The position numbers and the translations under genes were made by a program. Below the pieces are notes generated by a model. It ran no database searches, was not told the origin of the DNA, and saw nothing but the letters and a program-made list of their open reading frames with translations. Source: Ectocarpus siliculosus (lineage: Eukaryota; Sar; Phaeophyceae; Ectocarpales; Ectocarpaceae). Taken from it: a stretch of DNA of 26,798 nucleotides. The stretch is from NCBI GenBank assembly GCA_000310025.1, contig FN649744.1, positions 1,066,789-1,093,586 of the forward strand. Direction: 5' to 3'. Below, piece by piece: positions 18,811 through 26,798 of this stretch. The stretch's first letter is position 1, and each line of letters opens with the position of its first letter.

Positions 18811-19724
18811 GGGGGACAATATGTGGCAACCACGCACGAAAGAAATTATTTCGGGCGCAAGAAGGGAACATGGAAGCTCTTAGCCATGATGAATGAATGC
18901 AGGCTGGCCCAAATCTTCGACTTTTCGCTGGGCGCGGTAGGTATCAGCATTTCGGGGATTCTCCCGAGAGCGTCGTGGCCATCGCCCAATCAGCTGTGTC
19001 TGTCCAAAATAATGTCCTACATAGTCGACATGTGATTGGTGGGAGAACGGCATCTACCCGGCTCTACCCCTCTAAAGCTTCGATGATTTTTTTTGGTTCT
19101 TCCGGTCCAACACTATTTTTGCCCTACGTATGGGCCCTGTTGAAGTATTTGGCATCTGGATGGGTCCATGGAAAAAATTCCGACAACATAAAAAATTCCG
19201 ATATAAAATTGTGCGAAACTCCTTTGGAAACCCTTTCATTTTAGTGGGGGGACGGTTCGGTCGTAAATTGAAACCGTCGTTTTGCGAAGAACATACTTCC
19301 TCGTCGGGAGGTTGCAGCGGTGTTGCCCGAACCTCTCGTTGGCAGGCAAAATTGGTAGGCACACAGCTATTCAAGCGTCGAAGGACTTGGCAATCCAGCT
19401 GTAGATTGGACGGGGATTCAATTTGGTGGAGGATAGGCAACGTTTAGACATAAATCGATCGAGATCAGAGCAATTTGGTGCCGGCAGCACCTGCTGCATG
19501 CTCGTGTTTTGTGCTTGACAGTGCCGGTCATCGACACAGCCAATCGTCAACAACGCAAAAGGCACCAATCAAGCTGAAACTTGCGGAAGGCTTCCAAAGT
19601 AGTGCAGGACGGTCGATGGGGTGGGTTCTCGCGTCTCGGGCGTTCGGCTAAAAAACGTGCGTGGTTCAGGTTTTCGGACTGAAAGTGATCATTCATTCAC
19701 ATTTGTTTTTACCGTTCTGTGAGA

Positions 19725-19754
19725 CCTCTAGAGACCGTATCGGTCTCTTAGAGG
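19725..19754. other. 12-bp stem hairpin
   Basis: CCTCT-A-GAGACCG, a TAT loop, then CGGTCTC-TT-AGAGG. Twelve pairs form, interrupted by a single A/TT internal mismatch. There is no T run after it and no gene end nearby, so it is not a typical terminator. It could be a remnant of a transposon or a structured RNA. Confidence 0.5.
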
Positions 19755-20008
19755 AACTTCCTGGCCGTCCTCATGATTTTATACAAGAGCAGAAGCAAGG
19801 AAGGTAGAGGAAGAGGCCCCACAGAGTCCCTTACAGTAAAGGGTAAAACGAAGGGAGTCAACTGTTCCAATTACCACTCGGAAACTCAAGAACAAAGACT
19901 GCAGCAGTGTGGTGCCGACGACTGAGCTAAACTTGCTCGCCATGTTTTATTTCAAACGAGAGTCTGGGTGTACTGCTGTGTTTGTTTCTCGTAAATGCGC
20001 GCTGTCGT

Positions 20009-20044
20009 GCGGTTGGCACAGCGGTTGGCACAGCGGTCGGCAAA
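20009..20044 (+). repeat. 12-bp tandem repeat, three units
   Basis: GCGGTTGGCACA occurs twice, followed by the variant GCGGTCGGCAAA. It is a short minisatellite in non-coding sequence. Confidence 0.6.
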
Positions 20045-20596
20045 CTGGTGTACTGGCAGCGCGCTTTCTACTTCTCGGTGAGATAGATGTTCATGGCGGA
20101 ACGTTACTTCTCTACGCACTGATGATCACTAACGAGCGAATTTATTTTCGATCACAGCTAATCGCCCATGCGCAAACTAGACGTGCGAGCACGTTCTTGA
20201 ATCGGACATTCTTTGGCACCCCAAGAGACAAAACTGGCTTCAAAGGGTGAAATCATTGCTACACAGGGCTCCAGGCGACTCTTCTTGCTAAAAGACAGAT
20301 CAAACACGATGCAAAACTAAAGGACGCTTCATTCCGGGGGGGTGTCCCCCCCAACTTCTACCCCCAGCGAACGACCACGAAAATATTGCTACGGCTCCAA
20401 ACCACCCTTCTTGAAAGCCACAGCAGAGGAGACCAGAGCACGTACGGCCTTTTCATTCATGAGTGTGTTTCCCACCACTGTCAACACTCAGTGCTCTCCA
20501 CCTGCCGGACGTCCATGAAACAATCCACACGGAACTGACGAATCGTTCACTGGCACTTCCACTATAGACTATGCCAAATATACCATACCGCCGCAG

Positions 20597-20863
20597 TCAA
20601 AACGCCAAAAGCAATGATAGCACCACGAATGTCAGCACGTAGGCTAAGCCGATGCCGGTTTCGCAGCGTACCCCGCTGTCGGTGTCGTCATCAGGGCCGT
20701 CATGTACGCAAAGGCCCGAGTGGTCGTCACACGACTCGTCGAACTCCTGACCCCCGATCTTAAATATCAAGTACCCGTCTTCGTGGTTCACTTGGTTGCT
20801 GCAGTGAATCAGCAATCTGACGTAGCGGTTGTGCAAAGCGGCCTCGAGATTTGGACTCCAGGC
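20597..20863 (-). CDS. Surface-protein gene, exon 5 (C-terminal anchor)
   Basis: The acceptor ATCCACCCCCACAG is strong. It encodes AWSPNLEAALHNRYVRLLIH, an acidic Cys-containing stretch (ESCDDHSGLCVHDGPDDD), then the terminal hydrophobic segment and stop. The Asp-rich, small-residue stretch before the hydrophobic run suits a GPI attachment region. Confidence 0.75.
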   Translation of the reverse strand, partial: AWSPNLEAALHNRYVRLLIHCSNQVNHEDGYLIFKIGGQEFDESCDDHSGLCVHDGPDDDTDSGVRCETGIGLAYVLTFVVLSLLLAF

Positions 20864-23183
20864 CTGTGGGGGTGGATAGCCGCGAGAGGAGCGGCGTTTT
20901 CAGTATATATATACTTAGAGAGAGAGAGAGGTTGCTTGTTGAGGGGTAGAAGCGGGCTACAGCACATGCAGACAGCATTCTTACGTACAATGTTGCGGGG
21001 TCTATGAGTATGAGCACCACCCGAGGTCCGGCTCAGCACCTCACCTCCCCTACAACTCCCCCATAATATTGTCTCCACTCTGTCGTAACTCTGATCGTGG
21101 CTGCATGTCGATCGCGGTACGACAAGTACGCGCTGTGCACACTAGGCCGTTCTCTCTCCTTTCGCTCTACCAATATCCGACTCACCAAGCGCGTTGTTCT
21201 GTGTGAAACCTCTCACCGACTGGATCGTGGCGATATGTAGCTGGTCAAAGTCGGTGGTGTAGAAAACGTGCGTGAGGTTGTACGGCTGGCCGTCGCTCCC
21301 AGTAAACCAGAAGTACCACTCTCCATCCTCTCCCAGGTACTCGGCCTGTTAACCATCGGTCGAGATCGGTGCTTGTGAAAGGTGAGACCGAGTCACCATC
21401 ACTCGACTCTCTCAGTTTACGATAGTCCCTCCATCGGTTACTGATGCGTCATGTTGTTTGGTCTTGTCTTCGTTTTCGCCGGCGCAGCTGGTTAGTGCGT
21501 TGCCAACGCAACGTGTCGGCGATCCGCATCATCTGGTGTTCGTGCTTGGTACACCACCAAGCATTCACCAACATATGTCCTTGCGAAAGGCTTGCGTACT
21601 GCAAGTACCCTTGAGAGACACTTTCATGCACGATGTCCTGGCTGATGAGGTTACGAGAGCAGCTTCACAACAAAACGGACGGATGGTCACGTCAGTCAAT
21701 ACTCGAGGAAGCTGTGGACCTCGAAGAATTATGAACTTCTCTAGAATCGATTCGATTAGCATGCACGCGGGCGGTAATTTCTTCCCTTACCATATCTCCG
21801 TTGCACCCCCAACTGACTTCAGACCCGTCAAGCTCAACTACTGGGTTGCCTTCGTTCAGTTGAATGTCCCCTGGAGATAAAGGCTGGGCCAGAGGCATCT
21901 CGATCCCGGGCACGGCTGGATCTAGTAGAGTCAGCAGCGAGCGGGGGGAGTCAAAGTTGAATGCTGAAGCGATAGTAGTGGGCGGTAATATAACAACGAA
22001 GAGCTGTTCTGCAAAATGTACGGCATGTTTTATGAAGATATGTGGATTGTTAGGGTTCCCGATACATACTCGTTCTCGTGACACCTCTAGAAGGTCGTCG
22101 TTGAAGGACGCGCAAACGATCATGGTTGTAATACAGGTTCTTCGACTGGGTCACTCCTCCTGGCACTGTAATATGACTAGCACATTGACTTCGAAGCATC
22201 AAAGGACCAAGCTTCGGTGAAGCAGAACGCGCATCAAGGTCTGAGATGCTTCTGAATGCTGTAGAATCTCTCGCGCTAAAGGTGCTCGCAGCACAGATAG
22301 ATCAAGACCTGTTACCTTCGAACCGGAAGAGCGCCATGTTCACATCGAAGGTTGGGCTGTAGTTCGTAAAGTCCACCTGGAATAGTACGCAAGAATCCTC
22401 CTCCATGACGATTTGGTCCTCTTGGTTGCAAGTCAGAGCAAGTTCAATATTTCGGCCGTACAGCGAATCGGACACGGCCGGAGCGATCGAGGTCGGAATT
22501 CCGGATACCGTGATCTCCCCGTCGCCGGTAGCGTTGAAAAATCCTTCAAAGGACACCATCGGGGCTGCGTCGGAGCTTTCCCAGGTTGCGGGAAAACTGA
22601 GCTCCGTTTTCCACTCCCCGTTGGCCGCCTGATATCGCCAGGAGTCGCCTGTGCAATCAACGGCTTCTTCTGTGCCGTCATCCGCTGCGACAACGGAAAG
22701 GGAGAAGAGGGAATTCGGGGCGCGCGTTGATGAGGGGAGCACGGCCGCGGCTGCAGGCCGTATGCTGTTGTTGCAGGATGTCGCAGCAATCGCTAAGTGT
22801 AGGGGTCTGCAACCGACTGAACACACATCGAGGCACACCACTACGTGCACTACTTGCGGATTCTTCTGTGCTTCATTTACGGTGTAGACTTGAAGAGTAA
22901 AATACGTTCTACGGCAGAAATACTTTTTCTTGAGCGTTGGGCGGGCCGTTCAAATACTGTAAGCAATTTTCTCACCTAGGTACACGATAGGGTTTGCACC
23001 GCCAAATGTCGAAGCCTCCGGTCCCCACGGCAGAGAAGCTGGTAGGTTCCAAACTGGAAGGTCACTGACATTGGGGAAGGACGCGAACCTGTACGCACAG
23101 CTGCTCGCTCGTGCTACCGCAGCTTGCCGGCCAAGGCACAGGGCAGTGAGTCCTGCGGCTAGAGAATGCCTGCACCGAGGCAT
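20597..23183 (-). CDS. Secreted or GPI-anchored-like protein of unknown family (5 exons)
   Basis: Five minus-strand exons, 23183-22976, 22684-22316, 21921-21791, 21345-21217 and 20863-20597 (stop), agree in phase at all four junctions and give a 367-residue protein. The start at ATG 23183 gives a signal-peptide-like N-terminus: basic MPRCRH, hydrophobic SLAAGLTALCLG, and a plausible cleavage near ARA-SS. The C-terminus ends in an uninterrupted hydrophobic run (IGLAYVLTFVVLSLLLAF) with no cytosolic tail, as in GPI-anchor signals; a single-pass membrane protein is the alternative. The middle has four N-glycosylation sequons (NVS, NAT, NYS, NLT) and several Cys, as expected outside the cell. I do not recognise the family. 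Aromatic, acidic blocks (EDGEWYFWFTGSDG) recall extracellular beta-rich domains, but that is only an impression. Confidence 0.7.
20901..20930. repeat. TA/AG microsatellite in intron 4
   Basis: TATATATATA followed by AGAGAGAGAGAGAG, close to the acceptor of exon 5 of the surface-protein gene. Confidence 0.6.
21217..21345 (-). CDS. Surface-protein gene, exon 4
   Basis: A 43-codon exon, easy to miss by length. The acceptor is GGTTAACAG; the donor is CAGTCG/GTGAGA. It encodes AEYLGEDGEWYFWFTGSDGQ then PYNLTHVFYTTDFDQLHIAT. Both ends are phase 0. Confidence 0.72.
21791..21921 (-). CDS. Surface-protein gene, exon 3
   Basis: The acceptor is TGACTCTACTAG; the donor is GATATG/GTAAGG. It encodes PAVPGIEMPLAQPLSPGDIQ then NEGNPVVELDGSEVSWGCNG. 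It starts with two bases that complete the Asp codon from exon 2. Confidence 0.7.
22316..22684 (-). CDS. Surface-protein gene, exon 2
   Basis: The acceptor TTGTCGCAG has a pyrimidine-rich lead (CCCTCTTCTCCCTTTCCGTT); the donor is GAAG/GTAACA. It encodes DDGTEEAVDCTGDSWRYQAA through ITVSGIPTSIAPAVSDSLYG to FTNYSPTFDVNMALFRFE. It starts with two bases of a codon and ends with one, matching its neighbours. Confidence 0.75.
22976..23183 (-). CDS. Surface-protein gene, exon 1 (signal peptide)
   Basis: ATG at 23183-23181; the donor is CCTAG/GTGAGA after 69 codons plus one base. It encodes the signal peptide, then RFASFPNVSDLPVWNLPASL and TFGGANPIVYL. The frame is open for some distance upstream without another ATG. 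Confidence 0.62.
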
Positions 23184-24645
23184 CTGTGGCGTGTAATGAT
23201 CGCTCCCGCGATTTACCGTTAACTGGCTGACTTGTTGTGGTACAGCGTACCGGACAGCGCACAAACTACACTACAAAATACGTATTCGTGTTGTAGCTGG
23301 CAGAATGTATGTTCCCTTTGATGTCACCAATCCTGCAGTAGTAACTCTTCTTGTTCACCGACGTAGCTACGTAGACCAAACACTTATTCCCCGACGGAAC
23401 CAAGTCATCTTGTATGGACACTATTGCGGGATCAAAGAGTATTTTCTCAATGCAGTGTTATGGCTTAGCAAGGTACACCCTAACTACACAGCAGCCGCTG
23501 TTGAGGTATAGAACAACACTCGCGATGCGTGATGCGGCGGAACCAACGTCGCTTCGGATGATGATTTCACCGCATTCCCACCGCGGCTTCGATTAAGGAA
23601 AAATAATTACACCTTGCATACAGAAAGACTAACACCCATTCGAGATATACCCACTTTGTTCGATTGTTCGATTGTGGAACACCTCATTTCCTTCACACCA
23701 CTCCAGAGTGTTTTACGGAGCTGGCCTACTGTAGCTTCCCCCAGCTGAAGCTCTCATTCTATAAATTTTGTCGTGTTCTTCTTGTGCTCCTCTCAATGGC
23801 AAACCCAAGTCGCTGAAGAAGGTGTTCCCGACGTGGATACTGCTCTCCACAAATAAATAAATACTTCGTATCCAAAAACCCAAGGTTCAACGCCGATAAA
23901 AGGCCGAATGTGTGTAGCACCTACCAATGCTCGAATGCTCGGGATATGCGCTCTAGCCGAGCCTTGTCGTATCCGGGGTGTTGATCGATCAAAAAGGCTG
24001 GTGGTGCTGCACTCTCTTCTTCCCTCCTTTCCTTCCCCCCTCCGTCCGCTTCGACCCCTCTTTTCGCAATCTGCCAGGCAATCAATGTTGTCTGTGCGTT
24101 GTGGGAAAAAGACGGCTGGCTGCTGCTGCTCTTGTCGTTTTCCGCGAAGCATTGCCGGCAAGGAAGTTCACAGGGTTTACTATTTTTGTGCGCCGCTTAC
24201 ACGTATTGACAAGAAAATTATTTAGTGAACCCGGTGGCCTCTCTGTGGTCTACAGTGGCAACGTCGAAACAGCTACAATAGTCGCAAAAAGTCGTGAGTT
24301 CGGATCCATCCCCATGGGGTGGGAAAATTACAATTTTGTGGGTAAAAGTGAAAAGAAGCTGAAAAGCTCTCGTGAGTACCAAACTTCGATGTTAGGACCG
24401 TTGACGAGGGAAAGGGACGACGGCTGAACCCTTCTCGAAACAAAAAAAGAAAAATAATAAAGCCCCGGTGTTTACCCCCCCTCCTGTGTGACCCTGGATG
24501 GGAGTAGTTGCACGAAAAAGTACACTGAAAGGTTTAGCGCTCTACATACGCTGGAGTACACGTCTCACCACGAAAAATGGGAGGACTATCGCCAAAAAAA
24601 ATTAGGACGAAAACACAACAAGAACACCCAGAGCACGTTCTTTAC
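23184..24645. other. Interval without a recognised gene
   Basis: This is the likely promoter and 5' UTR side of the surface-protein gene, plus unassigned sequence. Short open frames exist on both strands, but none has convincing splice sites or protein-like composition. No TATA-like or other core promoter element can be assigned. Confidence 0.4.
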
Positions 24646-24964
24646 CTCGGGACACACTTTCGCCACCCAACCAAACAAATCATACATGGAGGGAGGCGTC
24701 AAGTCGAACGACATCGAGCAACAAGGGACACTGCTTCGCTGTGAAAAAGACGCATTTCCGTGTTTCATGCTGCAACTCCATACGCCGACTAGGAAGAAAA
24801 AACCAAACACCATATTAATATGTTTTTCGTCCTTCTTACCTGTCTCATAAGCACAAACGCGATGCTGATTTGATTTTATCGAGAGTGCGTGGTGTTGGTG
24901 AATCCACAAGCGAGCGAGTTTCAGGTGAGGCACGACCCCGTGCGGAATACCTACGATGAGGTGC
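24646..24964 (-). CDS. Probable exon pair of an unidentified gene
   Basis: Two minus-strand pieces, 24964-24840 and 24788-24646, are separated by a 51-base interval that begins GTAAGAAGG and ends TTTTTTCTTCCTAG, and their phases agree across it. They encode HLIVGIPHGVVPHLKLARLW through HRVCAYET, and GVWSCSMKHGNAS through MSFDLTPPSMYDLFGWVAKV to CPE, ending at a GAG/GTAAAG donor. The 51-base interval is itself a multiple of three without a stop, so it may be retained as coding. The family is not recognised, and neither a start nor a stop was found. Confidence 0.4.
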
Positions 24965-26360
24965 CTACAGTCCCCAGCCACCGCACGCACGACATGCAGT
25001 ACGCAAGAAAATGAGCCGGATTACAACTTGGAAGACAAGGATGTCCACCACATCCTGGGCGGGATGGGGGCCACTTTCGGCAGACGTTCGAAAGGGGTTA
25101 GGGCTTTAGACTTGAGGCCTTTTCTCTCCAAGTGAGGAGCTCGGAATCTTGATACAACACAGGTACCTCCGTCGGAATCCCGTCTAATTGATTGTACCTT
25201 CCAAAAAAGCATGCGCTCCGTTACACGAATCCACGACGAGCTTCGTCGCTATGATAGAACACAAACAAACCCAAGATAATGACAACAAGAAATATCGCAT
25301 TGAATAAAATATTCAAGAAGCTCAACACAGTGGTCGACAATAACAGCAGCAAGTACAAGAGCGAGGGCAGGAGGCACAAGAAACAACAGGAGCGATCCAC
25401 AGAGCAACCGCGAAGACGGCGAAAGGGAAATAATCTCGAAAGAACGCACGCGATGCCCAAGCCACCGTCGAGGTGGCCCGATTGCTACGTTGCGATCATT
25501 CACCATCCTGTCTCTCTGGGCAATCTGGCAACGAGTCGGTCTACTATCGGTGCTGCGTGGCAAGGCTTAACAACAATACACGAGGCGAGAGCGCCCACGT
25601 GATCGAGTGTACACCTACCGGTCGGCACGCGGCCGGCTCGACCAACCCCGTAAAAAACTACCTAGTCTGGACCAAATACTGTAGCTCTACACTAATAACA
25701 ACAGCAGTGGCGAGAAAGGAGAAGGACTACACATCAATGAGGCAAGCAATCCTACCACTACCATCACCAAACAAACGGTTAAAGGATGGTAAAACAACAG
25801 CGCAACAAGCGTTAAGCCTATCCCCTACCCCCCCCCCCCTCAGGAAACTCCACACATTTTTTCGTTCACATGCGGAACCTAAATCGTCACCACACTCCTC
25901 TTCCTCCTTGTACACGCCCAGAAAAAAAACTCTTGGCAAAACTTGTCGCGGGAAACTTCATGGGCAATGCGCACTGACAGCAGTGCTTGGCTTAAAATAA
26001 CCAAGGTCCACAAGGTCACATTGCTACTCCCCCGAACCGTAACACTCTGGGGCGAAAACTGGGGCGCACCCACCACCGGAACCATCACGAGGGCATTCGC
26101 GTTTCTGAAACAAAAAGTTCGTGTGTCACGCACACAAAACGGTCCGGGGTCCTGGGCAACACGAACGGAATGAACGGACAGCGCTCTCACCGCGCTCATG
26201 GGGTGTTTGGTCTTCAGTTACCGCATGCCAAGACAAAGGTCGAACACATCAGCCCTCACCCGGCCCTCTCGTCGTTTGGCCCAAGAGCCTCGGCGGGCAA
26301 TAACCCCGCAGAGAGAACCCCAAATCCAACCACGCACCATGCTCTACACAAATTCGGCCG
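24965..26360. other. Mostly unassigned interval
   Basis: On the minus strand a hydrophobic frame at 25221-25460 (LLYLLLLLSTTVLSFLNILF) is followed by TTCTATCATAG, and is more likely a pyrimidine-rich intron than a membrane protein. A good acceptor (CTTTTTGTTTCAG) near 26122 opens a frame reading NANALVMVPVVGAPQFSPQS, but no clear donor follows. CGACGA-GCT-TCGTCG at 25234-25248 is a 6-bp inverted repeat; a near-identical one occurs at 18241-18255. Confidence 0.35.
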
Positions 26361-26798
26361 GCGGCGGCGGCGGGGGGGGGGGGGGGGGGCGCGGAAAGGG
26401 GAAAAAACCCCCCCCCAAAAAGGGATTTTTCCCTTGGGGGGGTTGCAAAAGGGGGAAAACCCCCCTTTTCCGGCCCTCCCCCCCAAAAAAAAAACCTGCC
26501 CCCCCAAAAAAAAAAATGTCAAAAAAACCAAAAAAAAACGGGAAAATTTCAACCCCGGGAAAAAAATTTTTCTAAAAAAAAAAAAAAAAAGGGGGCGAAA
26601 AAATTTAAAATAAAAACCAAAACCCCCCCCCCCCGGGGGGGGGGGGGGGGAACCGAAAAAAAAAAACAAAAAAAAAAAACCCCCAACCCCCGGGGGGAAA
26701 GGATGGGGGGTTTTTAAAAAAAGGGGGGGGGGCCCCTTTGGCGGGAAAAAAATTCCCCAAGGATAAAAAAGGGCCAAGGGCCCCCCCCCCCCCCCCCC
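26360..26798. other. Homopolymer-block sequence at contig end, probably artefactual
   Basis: From about 26370 the sequence turns into alternating long runs of G, C, A and T, ending in a C run of about 20. This differs from the rest of the window and resembles low-quality base calls or an assembly edge. Translations across it (Pro/Gly/Lys/Phe blocks) should be ignored. Confidence 0.8.

Larger units (their letters stand above)
18003..20596. other. Interval without a confident gene
   Basis: Apart from the tandem repeat at 18489-18810 and the hairpin at 19725-19754, no exon with good splice sites was found. The stretch 19070-19450 is AT-richer than its surroundings and has a short direct repeat (AAAAAATTCCGA twice, near 19170-19200). 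A GGGGGGG-TGT-CCCCCCC palindrome occurs at 20336-20352. Its right end should contain the 3' UTR of the downstream minus-strand gene. Confidence 0.4.

Noticed and set aside
18154-18837. 227-codon minus-strand frame as a complete gene
   Set aside because: Its N-terminal half is the tandem GC repeat and the rest lacks protein-like features. Kept only as a possible exon.
25221-25460. Small membrane protein with two hydrophobic segments
   Set aside because: The T/C-rich strand ending TTCTATCATAG looks like an intron pyrimidine tract. No ATG with good context was found.
26256-26777. Pro/Phe/Gly-rich frames at the right edge
   Set aside because: They derive from homopolymer blocks that are probably sequencing artefacts.
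1-26798. CRISPR arrays, operons, rRNA or phage genes
   Set aside because: None seen. The repeats present are not regularly spaced, and gene structure is intron-rich eukaryotic.

Overview
The window looks like nuclear DNA of a multicellular stramenopile alga, most probably a brown alga of the Ectocarpus type. This rests on style, not on a database match. Short GC-rich exons are separated by long introns with GTGAGT/GTAAGT-type donors. Proteins carry Ala/Gly/Glu/Arg trinucleotide low complexity. There are many long G or C homopolymers and microsatellites, an ankyrin gene, a PPR-like gene and a decayed LINE. There is no operon structure. Almost every long open frame is a shadow of intronic or repeat DNA. 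The gene models below were built by hand from splice-site motifs and reading-phase agreement.

Layout: (1) 247-2384, minus strand: two exons of an ankyrin-repeat gene that runs off the left edge; its 1.16-kb intron holds two copies of a dispersed repeat and a 33-bp duplication. (2) About 3100-6181, plus strand: a 5'-truncated non-LTR retrotransposon with a recognisable reverse transcriptase, broken by two frameshifts and a stop; two GAA-loop DNA hairpins precede it and a (CAA)n tract may be its 3' tail. (3) 5939-7542: non-coding, with a diverged 55-60 bp direct repeat. (4) 7543-15120, minus strand: at least eight phase-compatible exons of one long gene (about 1139 residues in the window), PPR-like with a degenerate Smr-like C-terminus; its introns carry four more copies of the dispersed repeat and a 158-bp MITE-like element with perfect 21-bp terminal inverted repeats.

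(5) 15121-20596: no confident gene. It holds a 355-bp sequence duplicated about 1 kb apart (one copy with an expanded GTC tract), a nested direct/inverted repeat, a GC-rich tandem repeat of three units and a strong hairpin. (6) 20597-23183, minus strand: a five-exon gene whose phases agree at all four junctions, giving a 367-residue secreted or GPI-anchored-looking protein of unknown family. (7) 23184-26360: one probable two-exon fragment (24646-24964, minus strand) and otherwise mostly nothing identifiable. (8) 26360-26798: homopolymer blocks that look like unreliable contig-end sequence.

The three minus-strand gene models are independent as far as can be seen. I found no convincing new multi-gene system. 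The best leads are the orphan cell-surface protein, the PPR/Smr-like gene with its repeat-filled introns, and the dispersed oligo-G-headed repeat family, all six copies of which lie in introns.
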